A stretch of DNA of 9,935 bases, taken from the NCBI GenBank assembly GCA_015904075.1, contig JABMDH010000094.1, positions 22,671 to 32,605 of the forward strand, given 5' to 3'. Origin of the DNA: Nitrospira sp. Its GTDB lineage: Bacteria; Nitrospirota; Nitrospiria; Nitrospirales; Nitrospiraceae. A program made the position numbers and the translations under genes. The notes below the pieces were generated by a model. That model was not told the origin of the DNA. It was given only the letters and a program-made list of their open reading frames with translations, and ran no database searches. Below are positions 1 through 6,737 of this stretch, piece after piece (positions within the stretch are counted from its first letter, which is position 1; every line of letters begins with the position of its first letter).

Positions 1-586
1 GCTCCTGAACCGTTGCTTCCTTTGAAAGCCATTCCAGCCCCTCTTTTACTGAAGCAACCTCCTGAAGATCATTTCGAGACAAGTCCTGACCGGCCAAGGA
101 TGAATGTTCTTGATTGCCTTCAACACCTTGCACGGTATTACCAGATTCCGTATCAGGGGTCTTATTGGAGCTTCTGCTAGACATCTCAGTGGCTTCTGGA
201 AGCGGCACATCTTCACCGCCACGGCCATTAACCATATCGCCTGGCTTGGGAACCTCAATGCCCAGCATGACCCGGAGACGCTGGTTCACCTCTTTCATGG
301 AAACAAGCCGTTTCTTCAAGTCATCAACCGCTGAAGAAAATGCGGCGGTCTGTTCCCGTGCACTCATCGCCTCCGTCCGGAACGCCGTCAATTCCCAAAC
401 TTCTTGTGTTCGAATGACATAGTGGGAAATCACGAGAAAATCTGCGAGCAGAAGAAGACACCCGCCAATGACAACGTTGCGAACAAGTTTCCTTGAAAAG
501 CTGAATCGGAGAGGCTTTGCGGTTGATCCTCGAAATACAACGATGGTGTAGGCATCACCGGCGTCTTGACTGTTCATCTGACCCAT
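1..586 (-). CDS. N-terminal part of an M23-type cell-wall metallopeptidase (cut by left edge)
   Basis: Reading the minus strand from ATG at 586 gives 195 residues with no stop before the window edge. The start is supported by AGGGAG eight bases upstream and an in-frame stop (TAG) shortly before it. Residues 1-35 are a short cytoplasmic part containing YTIVVFRG and then a basic stretch (SRKLVRN). Residues about 37-57 are one hydrophobic membrane segment. Residues about 62-108 form a charged, likely coiled-coil region ending in NQRLRVMLGIE, and then comes a polar Ser/Asn/Glu-rich linker. This order (short N-terminus with a 'YTI.V.RG' strand, one membrane helix, coiled coil ending in 'LR.MLGI') is what I know from periplasmic M23 endopeptidases, whose LytM zinc domain follows. 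That catalytic domain lies outside the window, so the enzymatic call is inferred. It is probably transcribed from the promoter at 631-659 rather than with cutA. Confidence 0.72.
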   Translation of the reverse strand, partial: MGQMNSQDAGDAYTIVVFRGSTAKPLRFSFSRKLVRNVVIGGCLLLLADFLVISHYVIRTQEVWELTAFRTEAMSAREQTAAFSSAVDDLKKRLVSMKEVNQRLRVMLGIEVPKPGDMVNGRGGEDVPLPEATEMSSRSSNKTPDTESGNTVQGVEGNQEHSSLAGQDLSRNDLQEVASVKEGLEWLSKEATVQE

Positions 587-630
587 AACATTTGCTCCCT
601 CATGCTAGGGACTTCCCAGAGATGCTGATG

Positions 631-659
631 AGTGTACCCATCCAGGCCACTATGGTCAA
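631..659 (-). promoter_or_regulatory. sigma70-type promoter for the M23-type gene
   Basis: On the minus strand TTGACC (659-654) is followed by a 17-base spacer and TACACT (636-631). The -35 box matches the consensus at 5 of 6 positions and the -10 box at 4 of 6. The predicted transcription start is near 624, giving a leader of about 38 bases that contains the AGGGAG ribosome site of the gene starting at 586. The stretch lies in AT-rich DNA between the cutA stop and this gene. No experimental support is available. Confidence 0.5.
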
Positions 660-730
660 CCCTACTTTTATGGTATCCCCTTGAACAGACAAAATCACAA
701 CAGATTGAAATTACACATATAATACATTTC

Positions 731-1090
731 CTAGTGGGTCTCTTCCCGTACCCACTCAAGATATTGAGGAAGTCCGGCCGTCACCGGTAGCGCAATAATC
801 TCAGGAACTTTATACGAATGTGTCTTTTGGATGGTTTCCTGCAGAGCTTGAAACTTCTCGGCTGTAGTTTTGAGAAGAATCATGGTTTCCTGCTCTTTCA
901 CTAACTTTCCTTCCCACCAGTAGGTTGAATGCACCAGAGGAATCGTCGTCGCACAAGCAGCCTGGTGAGAGCCTACCGTCCGATCCACAATTTTATCGGC
1001 TTCTTCTTGATTCGGCACCGTGACCATCACAACCAAAATATCCTGCGAGTTAGTTCCCATAATAGTGGGAAACGATACCTGAGATATCAC
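731..1090 (-). CDS. cutA: CutA1 divalent-cation tolerance protein
   Basis: The 119-residue product matches the small trimeric CutA1 family along its length: VMVTVPNQEEADKIV, then AACATTIPLVHSTYWWEGK, then ILLKTTAEKF, then THSYKVPEIIALPV, and a C-terminal YLEWVREET. CutA1 is a very stable cytosolic trimer with a ferredoxin-like fold; it was linked to copper tolerance in E. coli, but its molecular role remains unclear. The motif usually seen as HPYEVPEI is HSYKVPEI here. The start is uncertain. GTG at 1090 has GGAG eleven bases upstream. ATG at 1060 has no visible ribosome site but gives 109 residues, closer to the usual family length, and begins just before the first conserved strand. No close partner on the same strand shares a short spacing, so it may be a single-gene unit. 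Confidence 0.93.
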   Translation of the reverse strand: MISQVSFPTIMGTNSQDILVVMVTVPNQEEADKIVDRTVGSHQAACATTIPLVHSTYWWEGKLVKEQETMILLKTTAEKFQALQETIQKTHSYKVPEIIALPVTAGLPQYLEWVREETH

Positions 1091-1312
1091 CCAATAGACA
1101 ACTCCACAGGCATATGAATTACGACCTCACAAGACAGAGAAGCAACATCTGTTCCCTATCAGACTCGCCAACAAATTGACATGCCCATTGTTTTCAAATA
1201 GTTAGGTGATGACATTTCCTACTTATTCGTACATTGCTCAAATTACTGTCGGCGAAAGACTACAGAGGCTGCTGTTTGTCACAATAATGTTCAAAAATTG
1301 GCACTCCTGACT
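1091..1312. other. AT-rich intergenic region without a recognised gene
   Basis: These 222 bases lie between the M20 peptidase stop and the cutA start. Two 60-base lines counted by hand (1141-1260) are 40% G+C. I found no convincing terminator hairpin with a T-run, no RNA gene and no open frame that looks coding. A cutA promoter should lie here, but no -35/-10 pair on the minus strand was good enough to call. Confidence 0.5.
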
Positions 1313-2719
1313 CTAGCTGCGCTTCTTTTGCATCCCTACCCCGCTCAAGTCTCCCTGTTTCCCCATTTTTGCCAACTCTGAAAAGTAATGGACAAAGGCT
1401 GTCATACCCCCGGACGCCTGCCCCCAATCGAAATACTCATTCGGGGCATGATACCCATGCTCTGGCAAACTCAGGCCCATGAAGAGAATCGGAACCTTCC
1501 AGGCCTTCTGCATCGTCACCACTGCCCCGATCGAACCACCCTCTCGGACAAAAGCAGGTCCTTTGCCGAATCCCTCTTTCACCGCCCGGGACACGGCCTC
1601 CACATACGGCCCATCAAACAACCCCCGAAACGGCTGAAGCATTCCTTCCCGTTCCACCTTTACCCTTGGATTCACCTTAGCAATGTACTTTTTGAGAAGG
1701 GCAAAAACCTGTTCCGGCTTCTGGTTCGGCACAAGACGCATGCTGACTTTGAGCTCGCCCTTGCTTGGCACCACGGTCTTCACCCCGGGGCCGTGATACC
1801 CGCCGGTCAGGCCGTGAACTTCAAAGGTCGGCGAAGCCCAGATACGCCGCATCACATCGGCAGGATCCTGGGTGCGAAGGGCCTGCAATCCGTAGGCGGC
1901 CTTAAACCGATTCACTTGGAAACCAGATTTGAGGAAACTCTTGATCTCTGCCTTCGTCGGCTCAATCACCTCATCATAAAACCCTGGGATCTTGACTGTA
2001 CCGGTCCTGGCATCGAGGCACGCATGTGCCACCTCCATCAGCTCTGCTAATGGATTCCGGGCCGCCCCGCCGGTCAGCCCGGAATGGGCATCCTTGGCCC
2101 CTGTCTGCAATGTCAGCCGCACACCCAGCAAACCACGCAGACCGTAAGGCATTGCGGGGCGCCCATTTGCAATCCAGATCGTATCCGACACGACGACTGA
2201 ATCCGGCCTCGGAATCGCGGTACGGTTTCTGAGCCCAGCCTCAAAGTGTGGACTTCCAATCTCCTCTTCCAATTCCCATAAGAATCGGATGTTGATCGGC
2301 ACCCCCTGCTCAATCGCAAACCGGGCGCCGAACAAAGCTGAAAGTGCCGGTCCCTTGTCGTCAGTGGCTCCACGACCACGGTAGATTCCCCCCTCGTTCC
2401 GAAACGCAAAGGGGTTCTGTTTCCACTCCGGCTCTTGCGCCGGCTGTACATCCATATGGTTATAGATCGTGACGGTTGGGTGCTGGGCGCCCGTCGTCCA
2501 TCCTCCTGAGACGAGAGGATACCCGCCGGTTTCCACAATCTGCGCATCAGCTCCCAGGTCCGTCAGATACTGCGCAGCAAGAACCGCCATGCGCCGCATA
2601 TCACCGGCACGGGCAGGGTCCATGCTGATCGACGGCACTTGCACCATCTGCCCCAACAAGTCTTCAAACCGCGACCGCGTCCCGTTGATAAACGTCTTTA
2701 GCTGCCGATCATTCGTCAT
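1313..2719 (-). CDS. M20-family metallopeptidase (dipeptidase, carnosinase-like)
   Basis: The product is about 468 residues with no signal peptide, so it is probably cytosolic. It carries the di-zinc signature of M20 dipeptidases. In numbering from the chosen start these are H88 and D90 in NHMDVQP, the bridging D120 in GRGATDDKGP, the catalytic/metal pair E152-E153 in WELEEEIGS, D179 in VVSDTIW, a His in GAKDAHSGLTGG typical of the lid/dimer domain, and H424 in YHAPNEYF. The order and spacing agree with cytosolic nonspecific dipeptidases, which release amino acids from dipeptides or short peptides. The exact substrate cannot be read from sequence. The frame stays open to a TTG at 2743, but the strong AGGAGG ribosome site lies inside that extension, so ATG at 2719 is chosen. 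A -10 box sits at 2753-2758. The gene is divergent from the secreted protein at 2851. Confidence 0.92.
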   Translation of the reverse strand: MTNDRQLKTFINGTRSRFEDLLGQMVQVPSISMDPARAGDMRRMAVLAAQYLTDLGADAQIVETGGYPLVSGGWTTGAQHPTVTIYNHMDVQPAQEPEWKQNPFAFRNEGGIYRGRGATDDKGPALSALFGARFAIEQGVPINIRFLWELEEEIGSPHFEAGLRNRTAIPRPDSVVVSDTIWIANGRPAMPYGLRGLLGVRLTLQTGAKDAHSGLTGGAARNPLAELMEVAHACLDARTGTVKIPGFYDEVIEPTKAEIKSFLKSGFQVNRFKAAYGLQALRTQDPADVMRRIWASPTFEVHGLTGGYHGPGVKTVVPSKGELKVSMRLVPNQKPEQVFALLKKYIAKVNPRVKVEREGMLQPFRGLFDGPYVEAVSRAVKEGFGKGPAFVREGGSIGAVVTMQKAWKVPILFMGLSLPEHGYHAPNEYFDWGQASGGMTAFVHYFSELAKMGKQGDLSGVGMQKKRS

Positions 2720-2731
2720 GATATGTCTTGT

Positions 2732-2737
2732 CCTCCT
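2732..2737 (-). promoter_or_regulatory. ribosome-binding site deciding the M20 peptidase start
   Basis: On the minus strand AGGAGG lies about 12 bases before ATG 2719. It would fall inside the coding region if the upstream TTG (2743) were used, so it argues for the shorter protein. The spacing is somewhat long. Confidence 0.6.
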
Positions 2738-2752
2738 AGCCAATGGAAGCGG

Positions 2753-2758
2753 ATTATA
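2753..2758 (-). promoter_or_regulatory. -10 box of the M20 peptidase promoter
   Basis: A perfect TATAAT on the minus strand places transcription start near 2746, about 27 bases before ATG 2719. No good -35 hexamer is present 16-18 bases upstream (the sequence there is like TTTCTC), so the promoter may be weak or need an activator. The spot is inside the divergent region shared with the secreted-protein gene, whose possible -10 (TATGAT, 2798-2803, plus) is only about 40 bases away. Confidence 0.4.
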
Positions 2759-2850
2759 ACGGCCGCCTACGGGAAGAGAAAGCTGCGGAGACGATCCTAT
2801 GATGAAAGATGATAGAATGGCGGCATCATCTACCAGAACCGGCTGACTTC

Positions 2851-3312
2851 ATGCTTCATCGACTCAGTCTGCACATTGGCCTCCCTCTGATCCTCTTCGG
2901 AATAACCTCGTCAAACCCGCTGTGGGCCGCAGAACCGGCCGACATCCAGCACATTCTCGACGACCCTCGGGTCTATCACCTTCGGCATGTGACGCTGCAT
3001 GGCACTGTACGCGACGTACACTCGCTCGCCCCATACAAGCTGCCGAATGAAACGGTCTGTTACGGCGCCTATCTCTTTCGGCTGGAAAACGGCGATTCCA
3101 CCATTCCCGTGGCGGTACTAGGAATTTGTGGAAGCCCGGTGGTGCGCGACCCCGAAGTAGAAGACGGAGATCACGTCGAAGTGAGCGCCACCATCCAGGC
3201 ACCCAGCCATGGAGGCCATTATCTGAGCTTCCGCGGCCCCCAAGCGGTCACAGAGCAGGAAGAAGGGATTGTCCAGGCCGTTGCCGACCGTATTCTCCCG
3301 ATCATCGAGTAG
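2851..3312 (+). CDS. secreted protein of unknown function, possible OB-fold
   Basis: I do not recognise this gene with certainty. From ATG 2851 it encodes 153 residues beginning with a signal peptide: a short basic start (MLHRLSLH), a hydrophobic core (IGLPLILFGI) and a likely cleavage after PLWA, before AEPADIQ. The frame is open from ATG 2809, but that adds 14 polar residues before the signal sequence and has no better ribosome site, so 2851 is preferred; neither start has a clear Shine-Dalgarno. The mature part (HVTLHGTVRDVHSL, CYGAYLFRLENG, IPVAVLG, DGDHVEVSATIQ, YLSFRG) alternates short strands in a way that resembles small periplasmic OB-fold domains with 'G.V..V' and 'Y.F.L.DG' patterns; this is inference. 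It has two cysteines in the mature region (in ETVCYG and LGICGS) that could form a disulfide. It precedes the lemA promoter and is not clearly in its operon. Confidence 0.7.
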   Translation: MLHRLSLHIGLPLILFGITSSNPLWAAEPADIQHILDDPRVYHLRHVTLHGTVRDVHSLAPYKLPNETVCYGAYLFRLENGDSTIPVAVLGICGSPVVRDPEVEDGDHVEVSATIQAPSHGGHYLSFRGPQAVTEQEEGIVQAVADRILPIIE

Positions 3313-3356
3313 TATCGAATGTCCGCGTGCCCTTTCAGCAGTTTCCGTCCTGTCGC

Positions 3357-3385
3357 TTTACAGTTCGTATCCTCGGAGGTATAGT
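3357..3385 (+). promoter_or_regulatory. sigma70-type promoter for the lemA operon
   Basis: TTTACA (3357-3362), a 17-base spacer and TATAGT (3380-3385) match the consensus at 5 of 6 positions in each box with ideal spacing. Transcription would begin near 3392, giving about 57 bases of leader before ATG 3449. This is the best promoter in the window and lies right after the stop of the secreted-protein gene, so lemA and the genes after it can be read independently of it. Confidence 0.6.
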
Positions 3386-3398
3386 CCGAGAAGGATAT
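3368..3398. repeat. inverted repeat enclosing the lemA -10 box
   Basis: TATCCTCGGA (3368-3377) is the inverse complement of TCCGAGAAGGATA (3385-3397) with three extra bases in the right arm, giving two paired blocks of five. The 7-base centre contains most of the TATAGT -10 box. Because the predicted RNA starts near 3392, the left arm is not transcribed from this promoter, so a DNA operator is more plausible than an RNA hairpin. It has no T-run, so it is not a typical terminator. Confidence 0.4.
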
Positions 3399-3444
3399 AC
3401 GCGGAGAAGCCGTCGCACTGATTGCGAGTGATACGCGGAGGAGC
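3397..3444 (+). repeat. short direct repeat around the lemA ribosome site
   Basis: ATACGCGGAGAAGC at 3397-3410 recurs as ATACGCGGAGGAGC at 3431-3444, identical in 13 of 14 bases and 34 bases apart. The second copy holds the GGAGGAG ribosome site placed just before ATG 3449. It may be a small duplication in the leader; no function is evident. Confidence 0.45.
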
Positions 3445-3462
3445 GCCTATGGGCTGGATCTG

Positions 3463-4011
3463 TTGGGTGCGGTGACCGTACTGGTGCTACTGGTCGTCGG
3501 CATGTACAACAGCCTGGTTCGCCTGAGGGTCCAGTCGGAAAACGCCTGGGCCGACATCGATGTGCAACTCAAACGCCGGCATGATCTCATTCCCAATTTG
3601 GTCGAAACCGTCAAAGGCTATGCCGGCCACGAGAAACAGACGCTCGAAGACGTCATCACGGCTCGCAATCGCGCCATGTCGGCGACTACTCCGGGCAGTA
3701 AGGCCGCAGCCGAGGGTGTCCTCGCACAATCGCTGAAATCGCTGTTCGCATTAGCGGAAGCCTACCCGCAGCTGCGAGCCGTCGAGAGCTTCAATCAGCT
3801 GCAAGGCTCGCTGAACCAGATCGAAGAGGCCCTCCAGAACGCCCGCCGCTATTACAATGCCGTGGTCCGCGACCTGAACACCAAGATCCAGGAATTTCCG
3901 TCAAATTTCATCGCAAACTTCTTCAGCTTCAAAGTGCGAGAATTTTTCGAGATCGCCGAAGCGGCGGAGCGGGCCGTACCGAAAATCAGTTTCGAACAGG
4001 CTTCTCGCTGA
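3463..4011 (+). CDS. lemA: LemA family protein (start region apparently frame-disrupted)
   Basis: The product matches LemA: an N-terminal hydrophobic segment (VTVLVLLVVGMYNSLV), then RLRVQSENAWADIDVQLKRRHDLIPNLVETVKGYAGHE, a helical middle with AYPQLRAVESFNQLQ, and the terminal IEEALQNARRYYNAVVRDLNTKIQEFPSNFIANFFSF. LemA proteins are membrane-anchored helical-bundle proteins of poorly known function, often beside TPM-domain or DUF2207 proteins. The start is odd. The only well-placed ATG (3449, six bases after GGAGGAG) encodes MGWICWVR and then stops in another frame. The LemA frame has no ATG or GTG before its conserved part; TTG 3463 is used here, with CTG 3460 or 3454 as alternatives. LemA proteins usually begin MGW followed by hydrophobic residues, so the ATG frame looks like the true start with one base missing near 3460. 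The next gene starts 35 bases after the stop and encodes the usual DUF2207 partner. Confidence 0.9.
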   Translation: MGAVTVLVLLVVGMYNSLVRLRVQSENAWADIDVQLKRRHDLIPNLVETVKGYAGHEKQTLEDVITARNRAMSATTPGSKAAAEGVLAQSLKSLFALAEAYPQLRAVESFNQLQGSLNQIEEALQNARRYYNAVVRDLNTKIQEFPSNFIANFFSFKVREFFEIAEAAERAVPKISFEQASR

Positions 4012-4046
4012 TCTCATCCGATCAGCCGGCGCGGCATTCCTTCCCT

Positions 4047-5792
4047 ATGCATGCACCTCGCCCCATCTACATGTTCATGCTTCTCTTGGGCTGGATTCTG
4101 GCAATCGGAAGCCCCATTGCCCATGCCCGCTCGCTGGTTATCGAACGATTTCACGCCGAACTCCAAGTACTCCCAAGCGGCGATCTCCTCGTCACCGAAA
4201 CGATCCGGCCCCGCTTCTCCGGATCCTGGAACGGGCTGATGCGCGATATCCCCGTCGAATACCGCACGCCGCAGGGGTTCAATTACACATTATTCCTGGA
4301 TGTCGTGAGCGTCACCGACGAACATCTGACGCCCCTCACATACGATCGCTCTCAAAGCCGACATTACCAAACGTTCAAGATCTGGGTACCCGGCGCACAG
4401 GATACGACCAAAACGCTCATCCTGACCTACAAGGTTTCGAACGGGCTCAAGTACTTCGAAGATCACGATGAACTCTACTGGAACGTAACCGGCGACGAAT
4501 GGGACATGCCGATCGAATCCGTCTCGGCCAGAGTGCTCTTGCCGGCTGGAGCAACCGGCATAAATGCGGTTGCGTTCAGCGGAGCCTATGGGGCGCACGA
4601 ACAACAGGCCGATGTACGGATCACGGGGCCTGAAATTCTCTACAGCATGTCCCGCCCGCTCGGATTTCGCGAGGGGCTCACGGCGGTGATCGGATGGAAC
4701 AAGGGGCTCGTTGCCGAACCCGGCTCGCTGCAACTGTCTCAGCTGTTTCTTCGCTCAAACTGGCCGCTCACCCTGCCGATCCTCGTCCTTGGAGTCATGT
4801 GGTATCTCTGGCACACCCGTGGGCGCGATCCGCGACTGCGACCCATCACCGTGGCCTATGAACCACCAGACCAGCTGACGCCGGCGGAACTCGGCACGCT
4901 CGTCGATCATTCTCCCGACCTTCGCGATATCACCGCCACATTGGTCGATCTTGCCATACGCGGTTTTCTGCGGATCGAGGAACAGCAAACATCCCAACTC
5001 CTCGGCCTCTGGTCACATTCGGCATTTTCTCTGCATCGGCTCAAGCCTGCTTCGGAATGGACCGGGTTGAAGCCCCATGAACTAGCAGTCCTCACGGGAA
5101 TCTTCACGAATGAGGACACACCAACCGTCGCCCTCTCCGACTTGGAAAATCGTTTCTACACTCGTCTGGATGGAATCAAGTCCCATCTCTTTGGACAACT
5201 CCTGAGCCGCGGCTACTATGCGCGACGACCGGATCAAGTGAAACAGGTCTATATGGTCATCGGCATTTTCGTCATGTTCGCATCGATCCTCGCGGCAACG
5301 TGGCTCAGCGAGCACTACGGCGTTGCGCTGCAAACCGGCGTGGCCGCCAGCATCCTCTCAGGGATCATCATTGTCGGGTTCGGATGGGTGATGCCGGCCA
5401 GGACGGTGCGCGGCGCACGAACATTGGAGAAAGTGCTCGGGTTTGAGGAATTTCTTACCCGTGTGGAGTCCGACCGTTTTCAACGCGTCGTCAAAACCCC
5501 TGAGATGTTTGAAAAGTTCTTGCCGTTTGCGATGGCGTTGGGCGTGGAGCAGAATTGGGCCCGCGCGTTCGACGGTATTTACACGCAGCCGCCCACCTGG
5601 TATCACGGAGCGAACATGACAGACTTTCGCCCTCGGAATCTGACCGGAAACCTCTCGCAGCTGTCCACCGCCGCAGGCGCCGTCATGACCTCCGCGCCTC
5701 GGAGCACCGGCGGCTCAGGATTTAGCGGCGGCGGCTCATCGGGAGGATTCTCCGGCGGAGGGTTCGGCGGCGGCGGTGGAAGAGGTTTCTAA
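4047..5792 (+). CDS. DUF2207 membrane protein with glycine-rich C-terminus
   Basis: The 581-residue product has a signal peptide (residues 1-28, cleavage after AHA). An extracytoplasmic beta-rich domain of about 200 residues follows (SLVIERFHAELQVLPSGDLLVTETI, GLMRDIPVEYRT, YWNVTGDEWDMPI). A membrane helix lies near 238-256. A cytoplasmic region opens with the family pattern VAYEPPDQLTPAELGTLVD and a helix rich in conserved positions (RDITATLVDLAIRGFLRIEE). Two membrane helices at about 401-420 and 429-449 precede GFEEFLTRVESDRF and EMFEKFLPFAMALGVEQNWARAF. The end is a Ser/Gly tail (residues about 554-581). This is the standard DUF2207 layout. Its function is unknown, but it commonly stands next to lemA, as here, so the two probably act together in the membrane. 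No clear ribosome site is seen before ATG 4047; Met9 or Met11 are alternative starts that would keep the signal peptide core. Confidence 0.9.
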   Translation: MHAPRPIYMFMLLLGWILAIGSPIAHARSLVIERFHAELQVLPSGDLLVTETIRPRFSGSWNGLMRDIPVEYRTPQGFNYTLFLDVVSVTDEHLTPLTYDRSQSRHYQTFKIWVPGAQDTTKTLILTYKVSNGLKYFEDHDELYWNVTGDEWDMPIESVSARVLLPAGATGINAVAFSGAYGAHEQQADVRITGPEILYSMSRPLGFREGLTAVIGWNKGLVAEPGSLQLSQLFLRSNWPLTLPILVLGVMWYLWHTRGRDPRLRPITVAYEPPDQLTPAELGTLVDHSPDLRDITATLVDLAIRGFLRIEEQQTSQLLGLWSHSAFSLHRLKPASEWTGLKPHELAVLTGIFTNEDTPTVALSDLENRFYTRLDGIKSHLFGQLLSRGYYARRPDQVKQVYMVIGIFVMFASILAATWLSEHYGVALQTGVAASILSGIIIVGFGWVMPARTVRGARTLEKVLGFEEFLTRVESDRFQRVVKTPEMFEKFLPFAMALGVEQNWARAFDGIYTQPPTWYHGANMTDFRPRNLTGNLSQLSTAAGAVMTSAPRSTGGSGFSGGGSSGGFSGGGFGGGGGRGF

Positions 5793-5801
5793 CACATCGA
5801 T

Positions 5802-6737
5802 ATGCGCTCGCCCCTGAAACAACTTTCTCCTGCTCAGAGCCGCATCGGATGGATCGGGACCGGCGTCATGGGCGCATCGATGTGCGGGCACCTCCTCGAT
5901 GCCGGCTATCCCGTCACTCTCTATACACGCACGAAATCAAAGGCCCAGCCGCTGCTCGATCGTGGGGCCGTCTGGGTGGACAGTCCCGGTGCAGTCTGCG
6001 CCCTGTCAGAGGCAACCCTCACCATGGTGGGATTTCCCGCAGACGTCCGCGAGGTCTACTTCGGTCCGCATGGACTGATCGCCTGCGCAACACCAGGTTC
6101 AATGCTCATCGATATGACATCGACAGACCCGTCATTGAGCCGGGAGATTGCCGATGCGGCGTCGACCAGAGGGCTTCAGACTCTCGATGCTCCGGTGTCT
6201 GGCGGAGATTTGGGTGCTAGAAAAGCCACGCTGTCGATCATGATCGGCGGCGAAGCGGCCGCCGTTGATCGGGCACGTCCCGTATTTGAACGGCTTGGAC
6301 AAACCATCGTGCACCAGGGGGAAGCGGGCGCCGGGCAGCAGGCAAAACTCTGCAACCAAATCGTCATCGCCGGCACAATGATCGGCGTCTGTGAAAGCCT
6401 GCTCTACGGACACACAGCCGGACTCGACCTGAACCATGTGCTGGCATCGATCGGGCGCGGAGCCGCCGCCTGTTGGACACTGGACAACCTGGCGCCAAAA
6501 GTTCTCCAGCGGAACTTCGATCCAGGCTTTTTTGTCGAACATTTCGTCAAGGATATGGGGATCGCTCTCGACGACGCTCAGCGGATGGGGCTCACCTTGC
6601 CGGGCCTTACACTAGCGCACGAGCTATACCGTACGGTCATCGCCCTGGGACACGGCCGAAGTGGAACACACACATTATTCCTGGCACTGGAAACACTCTC
6701 GAAGACGCGACGCGCCCCTCAAGGTCTCTCGCGATGA
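5802..6737 (+). CDS. NAD(P)-dependent beta-hydroxyacid dehydrogenase (3-hydroxyisobutyrate dehydrogenase family)
   Basis: The 311-residue soluble protein has the full family layout. The Rossmann fingerprint IGWIGTGVMGASM is at residues 15-27, the substrate-binding DAPVSGGDLGA at 129-139, and the GAGQQAKLCNQ catalytic segment with the key Lys182 and an Asn at 185. The all-helical C-terminal half contains FVKDMGIALDDA (Lys250, Asp251). The family oxidises or reduces small beta-hydroxyacids or semialdehydes (3-hydroxyisobutyrate, tartronate semialdehyde, succinate semialdehyde or glyoxylate). Sequence alone does not choose among them. Cofactor preference is also unclear, although the residues after the second strand (YTRTKSK) include the Arg/Thr/Lys pattern seen in NADPH-using members. 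It starts 9 bases after the DUF2207 stop and its stop overlaps the lipoprotein start (ATGA), so it is embedded in an operon of envelope proteins, which is an unexpected setting for a metabolic enzyme. Confidence 0.9.
   Translation: MRSPLKQLSPAQSRIGWIGTGVMGASMCGHLLDAGYPVTLYTRTKSKAQPLLDRGAVWVDSPGAVCALSEATLTMVGFPADVREVYFGPHGLIACATPGSMLIDMTSTDPSLSREIADAASTRGLQTLDAPVSGGDLGARKATLSIMIGGEAAAVDRARPVFERLGQTIVHQGEAGAGQQAKLCNQIVIAGTMIGVCESLLYGHTAGLDLNHVLASIGRGAAACWTLDNLAPKVLQRNFDPGFFVEHFVKDMGIALDDAQRMGLTLPGLTLAHELYRTVIALGHGRSGTHTLFLALETLSKTRRAPQGLSR

Noticed and set aside
114..422. Open frame of 102 codons on the plus strand
   Set aside because: It is antisense to the M23-type gene, which has a membrane helix and coiled coil in the expected order and a good ribosome site.
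574..759. Open frame of 61 codons on the minus strand between cutA and the M23-type gene
   Set aside because: It starts inside cutA, crosses the promoter of the M23-type gene and its start, and resembles nothing known.
1388..2050. Open frame of 220 codons on the plus strand
   Set aside because: It lies antisense to the M20 peptidase, whose catalytic motifs are all in the minus-strand frame. The plus-strand translation is rich in His/Pro/Arg and resembles no family.
5700..5790. Repetitive GGC/GGA-rich DNA
   Set aside because: It encodes the usual Gly/Ser-rich tail of DUF2207 proteins and is not a separate repeat element.
6473..6733. Upstream extension of the lipoprotein frame
   Set aside because: It overlaps the dehydrogenase coding region in another frame and would bury the lipoprotein signal peptide; ATG 6734 gives a proper lipobox and an ATGA junction.
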